Shown piece by piece: positions 27,688 to 36,366 of a stretch of DNA of 45,947 bases. The notes under the pieces were generated by a model, which was not told the DNA's origin, did no database searches, and worked only from the letters and a program-made list of their open reading frames with translations. The first letter of the stretch is position 1, and each line of letters opens with the position of its first letter. The position numbers and the translations under genes are program-made. This DNA is from UBA1435 sp041663285 (GTDB lineage Bacteria; Patescibacteriota; Microgenomatia; UBA12405), in contig JBAZSP010000005.1 of NCBI GenBank assembly GCA_041663285.1, forward strand, positions 1-45,947, in the 5' to 3' direction.

Positions 27688-29319
27688 GAGAGCTAAATAA
27701 GTCGGCTCTGCACCCCGTAAGGCCATTGGACCCTCGGCCATGGTTTTGGAAAGAGGATTGTCGGAGGCATAGTTGATAATGCCAAAGTCAAATGGAAGAT
27801 TTTGGAGATGGAAAACATTACTTTGGAGAGATTCGGGCTTAAGAAAGTTTTCGACAATAGCGGTAAGGTAGGGGCCGGCTTCCATTTCGATAATATTAAA
27901 ACCGGCATCGATATAACCTTCGAGCTGGAACCGGTTTTCCATAAAGGAGCTATAGACGGAAATGGCTTTTTGATTTTGAAGAATGGCACTTTGAAATGTA
28001 GGAAAGGGGAATTCCTGGTTAAAAACATTGTTGATATGAAATATATTGCCGGACCTTTCGTCGAAAATTATTGAGGGAATCTGGACGTCACCAACTTCGC
28101 CGGAGAGAATGGCTGATTTACCAATAATGTAGAAGCCGCGGATATTTTTTAAAGTTTGGCTTAGAAGGGAAAAGAGATAATAGGCGGAGGCACCCAATGG
28201 ATAATCAATATTGAGAATTAGGGATTGGCTGTTGTTGAGCAGCTCGGGGCATTGGACCTTAATGTAGGGGTCGATAGAATTGGATTTCAAAATAGACTTA
28301 ACCGGGATTATTTGGACATCGCAATAGAGATTGCCCTGAAGGTGGATCTGCTTGATACCTAAACCTTGCTCATAATTTTTCTTGGCTTGTAAATCCTGGG
28401 GATTATATTGGAAATACTTTCCGGAAATATAATAGAGAAAATCACTTAGACGGACCTGATCCCCGGCTTGATTGACGCGAAGCCACTCCTGGTATAAATC
28501 AGGAAAATTATGCTCGGTGTAATTGAAAATTTCGCTTTGTTTGCGGCGGACGTAACCACCGATAATGTTGACCAGACTATGGAGATTGGAGGAAATAACA
28601 TAAATAGGGATATTTTCCAGACCAAAAATAAAAGATTTACCGGAAATTTCCTGCCACCAATCAGTTGCTAGTTGGGCAAAAAGAGTTTTGTCGCCTTCGA
28701 CTAATTTTACGGAAAGGTCGACATTTCTTGAGCAACTCATGATAATAGACTTCCAATTGTCGCCTAAAAGTTTTTTAAACGATAGCCATTCGACTTCATT
28801 TAAGCCCAGAAGTTGATAATTTTGACGGGCTAAGAATTCTTCAACATTATTATGTAAGAAGGAAGCTAGTTTTTGCCATTCGATTTGAAAAGAAATTAAG
28901 CAATTTAAAAAGTCATCAATATCGGAAGGTGAGGTAATGTAGCCGGCAAGGGTGCCGGAAGGCGAGTGGAAATAGGTTTTACGGCGGCGAAAAGCAGGAA
29001 AGGATTTACGCCAAAGACCGGTTTTGAGACCGGCATCAATAAAGTAACCAGCCTTTTCGAATCCGGCAGAGGTGGCGGCTAAAACAACTTTGTTGGTTTC
29101 AAAAATGTCTGGTGGCAGGCGATTGATGGTATAAAAAAGGACACCGATGTCGAGCTTATGGTGATTAAGATCCTTGTGGATAGATGGCGATACTTTTTTG
29201 TAACTATCGAAAAACTGGGAAAGAAAATTTTCTTTACCGGATTTAAGACATTTGTAATAATTTTCGATGAATTCGCGGATTGATATTTCGGATGAGCGTA
29301 TATTGTCGGTTAAGTCCAT
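27631..29319 (-). CDS. Large protein with nucleoside phosphorylase-like C-terminal domain, function unknown
   Basis: A 562-residue soluble protein. I do not recognise the N-terminal ~330 residues, which look largely helical and include FRRRKTYFHSPSGTLAGYI (about 110-128). The C-terminal ~240 residues carry features of the purine nucleoside phosphorylase/AMP nucleosidase superfamily. A nucleotide-site-like strand is GFYIIGKSAILSGEVGDVQI (about 395-414), and the purine-binding segment FNIIEMEAGPYLTAI (about 474-488) matches the family's MExG/DMEs motif. The last segment is well-formed: NYASDNPLSKTMAEGPMALR. Cleavage or binding of a nucleoside is a reasonable inference. It follows the glycosyltransferase gene by six bases on the same strand and overlaps dprA by 57 bases tail to tail. 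Confidence 0.8.
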   Translation of the reverse strand: MDLTDNIRSSEISIREFIENYYKCLKSGKENFLSQFFDSYKKVSPSIHKDLNHHKLDIGVLFYTINRLPPDIFETNKVVLAATSAGFEKAGYFIDAGLKTGLWRKSFPAFRRRKTYFHSPSGTLAGYITSPSDIDDFLNCLISFQIEWQKLASFLHNNVEEFLARQNYQLLGLNEVEWLSFKKLLGDNWKSIIMSCSRNVDLSVKLVEGDKTLFAQLATDWWQEISGKSFIFGLENIPIYVISSNLHSLVNIIGGYVRRKQSEIFNYTEHNFPDLYQEWLRVNQAGDQVRLSDFLYYISGKYFQYNPQDLQAKKNYEQGLGIKQIHLQGNLYCDVQIIPVKSILKSNSIDPYIKVQCPELLNNSQSLILNIDYPLGASAYYLFSLLSQTLKNIRGFYIIGKSAILSGEVGDVQIPSIIFDERSGNIFHINNVFNQEFPFPTFQSAILQNQKAISVYSSFMENRFQLEGYIDAGFNIIEMEAGPYLTAIVENFLKPESLQSNVFHLQNLPFDFGIINYASDNPLSKTMAEGPMALRGAEPTYLALLATLQHIIDLECRQPSVK

Positions 29320-29325
29320 AGAAAG

Positions 29326-30459
29326 TTAGAGATAAGGCTGCCAGTTAGATATGGGTGCAGTATTGCCGATGCAGAAATTTATGGCGAAAAGAACAATCGC
29401 CGGAGAAATCAAAAATAAGGCTTTTTTGATGAGTGAAACTTTTTGATGGTAAAAAAGAGCCAGTATGATAAAAGGATAAACCGGTGAAAGGTAACGACTA
29501 ATGTCGCGGTGAGCTACCATGACGGTGGCTAAAACAAAGATCAAAGGGAAAATAAAATAAATTTTATGGCGATATTTTTGATAAAGGAAAAAGAGACTAA
29601 AAATGGAAACTAAAAAAATATAAACCACATCTTCGAGCCAGATGGTGTTGATCCAGGAACGGTTGCTGACAAAAACCTGATAGGGTAAGAAAGTAAGATG
29701 AATGTTGTCGCCACTATGGAAATATGCCCAAAAATCACCGGTTTGCAATTGGTAAAGGCCGAACAAGGCCAGAATTGAGACAAAGACCAGGGAATAAGGC
29801 AGAAGAGAGGTAAGATAACGGCTGTTTTTGAACTTAAGATAGTTAAATAACTGGACAATGGTAAATGAAGTAACCAGAAGGATGCCGGGGCTTTTTAGTA
29901 ATTGAGCCAAGACGGCAAAAATTGCGGAAGTGAAGTAACGTTGACGGGAAAAGAAGATGATGGAAAGTAAAATAAAGGAGATAAACCAGCTTTCGGGGGC
30001 GCCAATTTGGCGAAGGACAAACAAACGAGCCGGAAGAAAAATAAACAATAAGGTTAACCAAAAAGCTTTTGTGAGAGGTACAAATTTTTTGAAAAAATGG
30101 AAAGAGACAAGGGTGAGCAGGACAGAACCGGAAAGAGTGGTAAAAAGCATAGCTTTGGTGGTAAGAGTGAAGAAGGAGAAAAACCTGATAAGGATGGGGT
30201 AAAGAGGAAAGTGGGCCGGATAATATTCTAAAGGTAGAGGAAGGGAGAAATTTTGGCCGATACAGTCTTTGCTGTATCCACATTTGGCGATAACCATGTA
30301 ATTTGGCCCGTCGTAGTTGGCATAAAGGGTTTCGAGAGTAACGCCAGGGAAGCCTAAAAGAGGTGGAAGATTAAAGTAAAAGATAGACCAGAAAAGGAGA
30401 GTCGATAGTACGGTAACTACTGATAAAACAAATTCCGGTTTAAATTTGTTAAAATTCAT
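29326..30459 (-). CDS. GT-C fold membrane glycosyltransferase (mannosyltransferase-like)
   Basis: A 377-residue polytopic membrane protein with about ten hydrophobic segments. The first extracytoplasmic loop holds an acidic motif in ANYDGPNYMVIAKCGYSKD, and EYYPAHFPLYPILIRFFSF follows. This fits GT-C enzymes such as the PIG-V/GT39-like group, which use polyprenyl-phosphate sugars outside the membrane. Another conserved-looking stretch is RQIGAPESWFISFILLS. The acceptor is unknown. The ATG (30457-30459) has TAAAAT on the minus strand eight bases upstream. It heads a two-gene unit with the nucleoside-phosphorylase-like gene. It diverges from tRNA-Glu. Confidence 0.85.
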   Translation of the reverse strand: MNFNKFKPEFVLSVVTVLSTLLFWSIFYFNLPPLLGFPGVTLETLYANYDGPNYMVIAKCGYSKDCIGQNFSLPLPLEYYPAHFPLYPILIRFFSFFTLTTKAMLFTTLSGSVLLTLVSFHFFKKFVPLTKAFWLTLLFIFLPARLFVLRQIGAPESWFISFILLSIIFFSRQRYFTSAIFAVLAQLLKSPGILLVTSFTIVQLFNYLKFKNSRYLTSLLPYSLVFVSILALFGLYQLQTGDFWAYFHSGDNIHLTFLPYQVFVSNRSWINTIWLEDVVYIFLVSIFSLFFLYQKYRHKIYFIFPLIFVLATVMVAHRDISRYLSPVYPFIILALFYHQKVSLIKKALFLISPAIVLFAINFCIGNTAPISNWQPYL

Positions 30460-30485
30460 CTGAAAATATTTTACACCATAATGTT

Positions 30486-30558
30486 GGCGCTATCGTCTAG
30501 TGGTCTAGGACAGCGGATTCTCATTCCGCTAACCCGGGTTCGACTCCCGGTAGCGTCA
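30486..30558 (+). tRNA. tRNA-Glu, anticodon CTC
   Basis: A complete cloverleaf. The acceptor stem is GGCGCTA/TAGCGTC with one G-T pair. The D arm has GTCTAGTGGTCTAGGAC. The anticodon stem GCGGA/TCCGC carries the loop TTCTCAT, giving anticodon CTC (reads GAG). The T arm is CCGGG-TTCGACT-CCCGG with the TTCGA signature. The discriminator is A and CCA is not encoded (the DNA continues CAGAAG), so CCA must be added by nucleotidyltransferase. Flanking TATTTT (30467-30472) could be its -10. Confidence 0.95.
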
Positions 30559-30644
30559 CAGAAGGGATATGCAGGTCGTACCGAGCAGAAAGGGAGGAAA
30601 GTGGTGAATAACAGATGAAAGTTGTTCAAAAACAGGTATCACTA

Positions 30645-30672
30645 TTGAATGTGTATATAATAATGTTATAAT
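30645..30672 (+). promoter_or_regulatory. Promoter TTGAAT-N16-TATAAT for the Tat lipoprotein pair
   Basis: TTGAAT (30645-30650), 16 bases, then a perfect TATAAT (30667-30672). The start would be near 30679, leaving a ~20-base leader before ATG 30700. A second -10-like TATAAG (30690-30695) lies four bases before the ATG. Confidence 0.6.
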
Positions 30673-30699
30673 ACGTTCTTTAGCAGTTATATAAGATAT

Positions 30700-31452
30700 A
30701 TGGGAGAAAAAATTACAAGAAGGGGCTGTCTTAGGGCTTTAGCAGCGGGAGTTGGTCTTTTAGTATTAGGTGGATGTGCTCCAAAAGTTGTTGAGAGAGA
30801 AAAGGATAAAGATGAGGAAGTTAGTAAAGTTCCAAAGAGTAGGGAGGCTAAGCCGGATGATGGGTTAAGAAAATTCGTTCGAGAACATCAGCCATTGGAT
30901 GTAAATAGTTTTTGTTATTGTAGTGTGCTATTACCGGGAAGTAAGGTAATTGATGTTAGTCGCTTAAGGGAGGGAAGTCCCAAATCCGGAATATTGCCAT
31001 ATATAGCTGATGTTGTGAGTGTTAGTGAGTCGAGAGTGGAGGTAGCGACAAATTTTGACGATAGAGAAAAAAAAGATACCAAAGAAGGAACAAAGGTGTA
31101 TGTAGCTCAAAGACCTGATTTGTTTAGGATTCCTAGTCCCGGGGCAATTATCGTACCTGATTACATAGGAAAGGATGAGTTTGTTCCGAACGAGAAATCC
31201 ATGTATGAAAATAACAAGGAAAATGTACCTGGGTGGGCTGCTGAGGAGTTTGCGCAAGTAACGGTTAGTAACGAGTTTCCATTTGAACATCAACTTTGGT
31301 TTAAAATGAGGTTAAGCAACGGAGATTACACCTGGTATCGTGTGGAGCGACAGATAAATCCAAGAGACTTAGAACCAGCTTTTGAAATATTTTATGACGA
31401 TGGTTTATTTGATCCGGTGATACCTACGGAAGAACAGGGGCGGGCCGGTTAA
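30700..31452 (+). CDS. Tat-type lipoprotein, unknown function
   Basis: A 250-residue protein whose function I do not recognise. The N-terminus KITRRGCLRALAAGVGLLVL has the twin arginines at residues 7-8 and a lipobox LGGC with Cys26, so Tat export and lipid anchoring are predicted. A charged linker follows (about 30-55). The mature domain includes FCYCSVLLPGSKVIDVSRL, a beta-rich middle and GDYTWYRVERQINPRDLEP. It has no recognisable catalytic motif. The next gene, ten bases downstream, is another Tat lipoprotein with an amidase domain. The identical placement of RR and Cys in the two proteins suggests a common origin for the leaders. Confidence 0.82.
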   Translation: MGEKITRRGCLRALAAGVGLLVLGGCAPKVVEREKDKDEEVSKVPKSREAKPDDGLRKFVREHQPLDVNSFCYCSVLLPGSKVIDVSRLREGSPKSGILPYIADVVSVSESRVEVATNFDDREKKDTKEGTKVYVAQRPDLFRIPSPGAIIVPDYIGKDEFVPNEKSMYENNKENVPGWAAEEFAQVTVSNEFPFEHQLWFKMRLSNGDYTWYRVERQINPRDLEPAFEIFYDDGLFDPVIPTEEQGRAG

Positions 31453-31462
31453 ATAATGAACG

Positions 31463-32506
31463 ATGGAGAGAAAATTATCGAGAAGAAAATTTTTAAGGAT
31501 TACGTCGTCGGCTTTAGTGGGTGGAGTTTTGGCGGCGTGTCAACCAAGTGGACAGGAGAGACCCACTCCGGAAGTTAAAAAAGAAGAGCGTCAGGTCAAA
31601 GCTGATGTCCCTACTGCGGCAGTTGTAGCAAGGGTTGCCCCATCAGCCGTAGAAGAAGAGGCACCTAAGATAGAAGTTGCAAAAGAAAAAAAACAGCCCA
31701 AAATTGAAATTGTGAAAGATACGCCAGTAATAGATAGAGAATCTACGGAAGTAGATATGAATATTCGATGTATTCGAACCGGTGACGCAAAATTTACGGA
31801 AGGTTATAAAGACACCCTAACACCAGGGGAGTTGAAGATAGAAGGACTAAACATGGATCACGATAAAAAATGGTGGGATTTTATCGAGGTACAGTATAGA
31901 GATACTTTAAAAATGAGTCCGAAGATGGAAAATGGCAGAGTAGCCAGAAGCGAACTAGATATTAGTACAAGAGCTGTGGCAGTAGTTGTGCATTATACGG
32001 CTGGTATTAATCTTAATGCGGCTATCCAGAGACTTTCATGGCGAGGAGGTGAACAGATTAACCCAGAAGACAAAAGTGGTGGGCACTCCGCCCACTTTAT
32101 TGTTGGAAGACAGGGAATTGTGTACCAAATTTTTAAGGATGATGAATTTCCCTGGCCTGAATCACATGCATGGGGAATGAACCAAGTTTCGTTTGGAGTT
32201 GAAATATTAGCTAGAAATCAAGCAGACGTTTTGTCATCTCAAATTGCATCCACGTCAAGGCTTATTACTCATTTGCGAGATGTGCAACATTACCCGATAG
32301 GTCTCGTTACTTCACACCAAAATGTCAATTTGGCGATGGCCGTGATCAAACATAGAAATTCAGACTTGGCAGGATATATCAAAGAGGAAGAACCATACGT
32401 TAAGACTGACCCGGGCTCGAATAATATGAGACAACTTTATCGGCTTTTATCTTCGGGTGGAAGGACAGATTTTCTATTCTTGGAGCGAGATTTAACAGGT
32501 GAGTAA
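31463..32506 (+). CDS. Tat-exported lipoprotein with N-acetylmuramoyl-L-alanine amidase (Amidase_2) domain
   Basis: A 347-residue protein. The signal is a near-perfect Tat motif, SRRKFLRI (residues 6-13), followed by lipobox LAAC with Cys26, so a folded, lipid-anchored surface enzyme is predicted. A Pro/Glu/Lys-rich linker runs to about residue 95. The C-terminal domain is of the Amidase_2/PGRP type, which cleaves the amide between muramic acid and L-Ala. Its features are VVVHYTAGINLNAAIQRL (first zinc His), GGHSAHFIVGRQGIVYQIF, SFGVEILARN, VTSHQNVNLAMAV (second His) and VKTDPGSNNM (zinc Asp). The ligand assignment follows AmpD. Its 3' end overlaps the convergent M29 gene by 15 bases. Confidence 0.9.
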   Translation: MERKLSRRKFLRITSSALVGGVLAACQPSGQERPTPEVKKEERQVKADVPTAAVVARVAPSAVEEEAPKIEVAKEKKQPKIEIVKDTPVIDRESTEVDMNIRCIRTGDAKFTEGYKDTLTPGELKIEGLNMDHDKKWWDFIEVQYRDTLKMSPKMENGRVARSELDISTRAVAVVVHYTAGINLNAAIQRLSWRGGEQINPEDKSGGHSAHFIVGRQGIVYQIFKDDEFPWPESHAWGMNQVSFGVEILARNQADVLSSQIASTSRLITHLRDVQHYPIGLVTSHQNVNLAMAVIKHRNSDLAGYIKEEEPYVKTDPGSNNMRQLYRLLSSGGRTDFLFLERDLTGE

Positions 32507-33709
32507 CGAAGGCAGGAACTGGCCGTTTTGGTAAACAGTTATTTCTTTTCCCGATTTTAGTGTGGCAGTGACGATCCGATCAGTGGTGGAGATTATATCG
32601 GTATGAAGAGCCGAATCGTTGAAACCAAGACTTACCCAACTATTTTTGTTTAGCTTGACAGGATTTCCGGAATAACAATCGTGAAATGAGGAACCGAGGG
32701 CCAGATGACAATTACCAAAACGGCCACCAAAGTTTTCGTCGTATAAAGTTTCGGCCATAAAGTGATTGATACGGGAAAAGCGCTTGTCGGTTAGAGAAAA
32801 TTCTCCAATTAAATCGGCGTTGGGAACTTTTAACATCTGGTGAAGCCACTTTTCGCCATAGGAGGCTGTGGCCTTGACTACCCTACCCTGACGGAACTCC
32901 AAATAAATATTTTTGACTAGATTGCCATCACGATATAGAGGCTGGTCGAAGAAAATGTGACCTTCGGTATAACGGCAATCGGGAGAAGTAAAAATTTCGA
33001 AACTGGGGATATTGCGGCCATCACAGCCAAGCCAAAGTCGGTGAGAACCTAGCTTAAGGGTCAGGTCGGTATCCTGTCCCCGGATATGCAGAGTGTCAAT
33101 TGGCAGATTATTTAATTTACGGGTTAGCCGACGAATTGAAGATTGGGTGGTTTGCCAGCGGGTAAGAGGATTCGGGTCATCAAGATAGCAGGCGCGAATG
33201 ATTTGGTTCCAACATGACTTTATGGTCATGCCTGCTTCTTTAGCCATGGCCGAAGTTCCATATAGCCCAAGTGTCCAGGTAAACTTTCCTTTAGATTCTT
33301 TAAGGTCGCGCCAATCTTTGTAGGGCTTGAGTGATTGGTTACGGATCATAATTTTTAAAGGGTCGACACCTTCCAGCTCATGTAGATCAGTCTCGGCCAG
33401 GATGGTGATAATATGATCAGCTTGCTGGATTTTACCCTTCAAAAAAAGTGACGGAAAGAAACTGATCTGATCATCGGAAGCAAGAGAAAAAAACTCCTTT
33501 TCAAACTCTACCGGAAGATACTGAATTATGGGGTGCGCTTGGGCTTTGAGGACGGTTTGATAAAGTGGCAGAAGGAGTGGCTTGGCTGATTCCGGGATTT
33601 GCAAGAAGACGACTTCGCCCTTTTTGACCCCTTTACCGCCATTAAGAGCAAAATTAACTAAAATGTCGGCATAGTTGGATAGAATTTGGGACGAGGGATG
33701 GAAAGACAT
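32492..33709 (-). CDS. M29 family (thermophilic-type) aminopeptidase
   Basis: A metalloaminopeptidase of the AmpS/AmpT/PepS family. With start ATG 33707-33709 (MSFHPSSQIL) it has 405 residues, the normal length. Metal-site motifs are visible: LIGEFSLTDKRFSRINHFM, AETLYDENFGG, NCHLALGSSFHDCY and FNDSALHTDIISTTDRIV, supplying the Glu, Glu, His, Tyr, His and Asp ligands of the family. The N-terminal domain includes SNYADILVNFALNGG. A TTG three codons upstream is an alternative start but is less likely. It converges on the amidase gene, with a 15-base overlap of 3' ends. Confidence 0.93.
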   Translation of the reverse strand: MSFHPSSQILSNYADILVNFALNGGKGVKKGEVVFLQIPESAKPLLLPLYQTVLKAQAHPIIQYLPVEFEKEFFSLASDDQISFFPSLFLKGKIQQADHIITILAETDLHELEGVDPLKIMIRNQSLKPYKDWRDLKESKGKFTWTLGLYGTSAMAKEAGMTIKSCWNQIIRACYLDDPNPLTRWQTTQSSIRRLTRKLNNLPIDTLHIRGQDTDLTLKLGSHRLWLGCDGRNIPSFEIFTSPDCRYTEGHIFFDQPLYRDGNLVKNIYLEFRQGRVVKATASYGEKWLHQMLKVPNADLIGEFSLTDKRFSRINHFMAETLYDENFGGRFGNCHLALGSSFHDCYSGNPVKLNKNSWVSLGFNDSALHTDIISTTDRIVTATLKSGKEITVYQNGQFLPSLLTC

Positions 33710-33729
33710 AACGTTCAATAATTATTTAA

Positions 33730-33757
33730 ATTCTAAATACTAAATACTAATTTCTAA
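33730..33757. repeat. Four imperfect AT-rich heptamers before the M29 gene
   Basis: Tandem period-7 units ATTCTAA, ATACTAA, ATACTAA, TTTCTAA in the 132-base gap between the aldo/keto reductase and aminopeptidase genes. The rest of the gap holds no gene or clear hairpin. Confidence 0.55.
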
Positions 33758-33841
33758 ACAGATCCTGAATTCAAATTACCGGATATCCCCGATTAAGGGC
33801 AACATTGGAAGATGATTGCAGGTGGACTTTTGCTTATAAAT

Positions 33842-34957
33842 TTATAAACCAAAGAGTTTTTGGCTTTCAGAAAGCCATTTGCGGATAGAGATTTTTTGGG
33901 GACAGGCTCGCTCACATAAACCGCAACCCAAACAATCGGAAGGTCTTTGGCCCGGAGGAATTTGGGAGTACATTTTTTGATGAAAAGGGGTGGGGCCGGA
34001 ATAAGCTGCCTGGTTAATCCAGTTAAGAACATTGGGGATATTGATTTTTTGAGGACAATCGGAGCAATAGCGGCAGTAGGTGCAGGGAACAGGCAAATTT
34101 ACGGCTGATTTAAGCTGAGAAACTAAATCTAAAAAAGATGTTGAAAGTGACCCAGGCAAAGTTTTGGAAGCAAGAGGGATATTTTGCTTAAGCTGATTAA
34201 GCGTTGACATGCCGCTGAGAACCAGGGAAACTTCCGGCTGGTTATAAAGCCAAGAAAAGGCAATATCGAGTGAGCAAGGTGAACCGGGAAATTGACTAAT
34301 AACTTTCGAGATAGCCGGCGGGCAGTCGGAAAAAGCTAACAATCCGCCACGCAGAGGCTCCATGACGACTACCGGAATTTCTTTTGAGGCGGCTAACTTT
34401 AGGCCTTTTTGGCCGGCCTGATAATCGACATCAAGATAATTGTATTGAATTTGGCAAAAATCCCAAGGGTGATAGTTTAAAATAGTTTCGAAAACCTGAT
34501 AGCTATCGTGCATGGAAAAGCCCAGGTGTTTGATTAGTCCCTGAGACTTTAATTTTTTTGCCCAGGAGATCAAATCGAGGGAGAGAACTTTGGTCCAAGC
34601 TGAAGAATTCAGGTTGTGTAAAAGATAGAAATCGATGTAGTCGGTTTGCAAACGGGTAAGTTGCTCATGAAAAATGCGGTCAGCATCGACAATAGATTCC
34701 ACCTGAGAAACGGGCAGTTTGGTGGCAATAAAATATTTTGACCGGGTATTCTTGGGCAACGAGGAACCTAAAAACTTTTCACTTTCGCCACCGTGATAAA
34801 CATAGGCGGTATCAAAATAATTAATACCGTTTTGCAGAGCATAACTGATCATCTCCTGCCCTTGGGGGTAATCAATTTTTAGAGGGTCGCCGTTGACGGT
34901 CGGTAAACGCATGGCACCGAAACCGAGGCGGTAAACGGAAGAAAAGATGTTGGACAT
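33842..34957 (-). CDS. Aldo/keto reductase with C-terminal [4Fe-4S] ferredoxin domain
   Basis: A 371-residue oxidoreductase of the COG1453 type. The N-terminal AKR barrel begins VYRLGFGAMRLPTVNGDP and carries the tetrad: Asp and Tyr in YFDTAYVYHGGESEKFLG, Lys in FIATKLPVS and His in DFYLLHNLNS. A C-terminal extension has Cys clusters, CTYCRYCSDCPQ and CLGCGLCERACPQ, for [4Fe-4S] clusters, so electrons may come from or go to ferredoxin. The substrate is unknown. A TAAAAT element ends six bases before the ATG (34955-34957), although a phosphohexomutase gene lies just 31 bases upstream on the same strand. Confidence 0.93.
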   Translation of the reverse strand: MSNIFSSVYRLGFGAMRLPTVNGDPLKIDYPQGQEMISYALQNGINYFDTAYVYHGGESEKFLGSSLPKNTRSKYFIATKLPVSQVESIVDADRIFHEQLTRLQTDYIDFYLLHNLNSSAWTKVLSLDLISWAKKLKSQGLIKHLGFSMHDSYQVFETILNYHPWDFCQIQYNYLDVDYQAGQKGLKLAASKEIPVVVMEPLRGGLLAFSDCPPAISKVISQFPGSPCSLDIAFSWLYNQPEVSLVLSGMSTLNQLKQNIPLASKTLPGSLSTSFLDLVSQLKSAVNLPVPCTYCRYCSDCPQKINIPNVLNWINQAAYSGPTPFHQKMYSQIPPGQRPSDCLGCGLCERACPQKISIRKWLSESQKLFGL

Positions 34958-34963
34958 AAAGAT

Positions 34964-34969
34964 ATTTTA
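34964..34969 (-). promoter_or_regulatory. -10-like TAAAAT before the aldo/keto reductase
   Basis: TAAAAT (5 of 6) on the minus strand ends six bases before the ATG, in the short gap after the phosphohexomutase gene. It suggests an internal leaderless promoter. Confidence 0.45.
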
Positions 34970-34988
34970 AACCCAGAAAATAAACTAA

Positions 34989-36362
34989 TTATGAGCGGAT
35001 GTGAGCCAGAATCTCGTCGCGTTTTTGCTCCATTAAGTTCTGGGTCTTGGCTTCGAGATTCAGCCTTAGCAAAGGTTCGGTGTTTGATGGTCTGACATTG
35101 AACCAAAAATCCGGGTATTCAATAGTGATACCGTCAAGCGTTGAAACTGAACCGTCGGGATAAAGTTTTTGCAGTTTTGCCATAACAGCATCTTTGTCGG
35201 CTACTTCACTGTTAATTTCCCCAGACTGGAAATAGACATGAAATGGTTTAGTTATTTGTGAGATTGGCTTATTTTGGGAAGAGACATATTCTAAAAATTT
35301 CCAGGCATAGATAAAAGGAGCTTCAAAGGTGCCAAAAGAAAACTTAAAGAAATGGTGACCTGAAGATTCACCACCGTAAGGTGCATCGACTTCAAGCATC
35401 TTTTCCTTAATTAGCGAATGACCGACACGGGTAACTACAGGACGGCCGCCAGATTGAGAGATCATATCGGAAGTAATTTTACCGGGACGAATGTCGTAAC
35501 AAATCGAGCTATGGGGATAATCTTTGAGAACCAGCTGGCTCATAATTCCACGAAGAATATCACTACGAACAGTAACTCCTTCGTTATCAACAAAAAAGAG
35601 ACGGTCACAATCGCCATCAGGGAATAAGCCAATATCTGCATTGTTGGCTACAACAGCCTGGCGAAGCTGATCAAGGTTAGCGTCGTTTAATGGGTCGGAA
35701 GAATGGGAAGGAAAAGTGCCATCGAGAGTGTAATTTAATTTGATTACGGTGGCATTAAGTGGTTTTAATAAGGCCTCCATGTCAAAGATACCGAGGGCGT
35801 TAGAAGCATCGACGACTATTTTTAACGGCTTTATATTGGAAAAATTAATCGGCCATTCTTTTTGCTGGATTTCGGCTAAAAGGTCTAAATCGTTTGGCTT
35901 GGAAGAAACTTTACCCTTAGTAGACGACGCAGGTGGGAGGTTGTTTTGTATGATCAAATCACGGATGGTGAAAAGACCGGTTTCGCCACTTACGGGTAAA
36001 GCCCGGGCCCGGACGACTTTTAGGCCATTGTATTCTTTGGGATTATGAGAGGCGGTTATTTGCAGACCGCCATCATAGTTAAAATAGGCTACGTTGAAAT
36101 AGAGGCTGGGTGTACTAGCCAAGCCAATATCAATGACATCGGCACCCTGGTCGGTTAGGCCGTTAATAATTTGGGCATAAAGAGAATCGCTGGATAAACG
36201 CATGTCGCGAGAGACGACAACAGACAGCGCTTTGCCAGGATTAAAACTTTGAAGAAAGACAACATAAGCTCGACTAAAAAGATAAGCAATCTCTTCGTTA
36301 AACTGATCAGGATAAATGCCACGTAAATCATAAGCCTTAAAGATTGAGGGGTTGATTGGCAT
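34989..36362 (-). CDS. Phosphomannomutase/phosphoglucomutase
   Basis: A 457-residue alpha-D-phosphohexomutase (ManB/AlgC group) that interconverts hexose 1- and 6-phosphates for nucleotide-sugar synthesis. The four signature loops are present: the N-terminal IFKAYDLRGIYPD, the phosphoserine loop LQITASHNPKEYNGLKVV (about residues 95-112), the metal loop LFPDGDCDRLFFVDNEG, the sugar loop APYGGESSGHHFFK and the phosphate loop NVRPSNTEPLLRLNLEA. The product would feed the glycosyltransferase and LCP pathways seen elsewhere in the window. Whether mannose or glucose is preferred cannot be told from the sequence. Confidence 0.95.
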   Translation of the reverse strand: MPINPSIFKAYDLRGIYPDQFNEEIAYLFSRAYVVFLQSFNPGKALSVVVSRDMRLSSDSLYAQIINGLTDQGADVIDIGLASTPSLYFNVAYFNYDGGLQITASHNPKEYNGLKVVRARALPVSGETGLFTIRDLIIQNNLPPASSTKGKVSSKPNDLDLLAEIQQKEWPINFSNIKPLKIVVDASNALGIFDMEALLKPLNATVIKLNYTLDGTFPSHSSDPLNDANLDQLRQAVVANNADIGLFPDGDCDRLFFVDNEGVTVRSDILRGIMSQLVLKDYPHSSICYDIRPGKITSDMISQSGGRPVVTRVGHSLIKEKMLEVDAPYGGESSGHHFFKFSFGTFEAPFIYAWKFLEYVSSQNKPISQITKPFHVYFQSGEINSEVADKDAVMAKLQKLYPDGSVSTLDGITIEYPDFWFNVRPSNTEPLLRLNLEAKTQNLMEQKRDEILAHIRS

Positions 36363-36366
36363 AGAA

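Noticed and set aside
30559..30699. Riboswitch or leader RNA before the Tat lipoproteins
   Set aside because: The promoter lies late in the gap and leaves only about 20 bases of leader; no stable hairpin with a T tract is visible.
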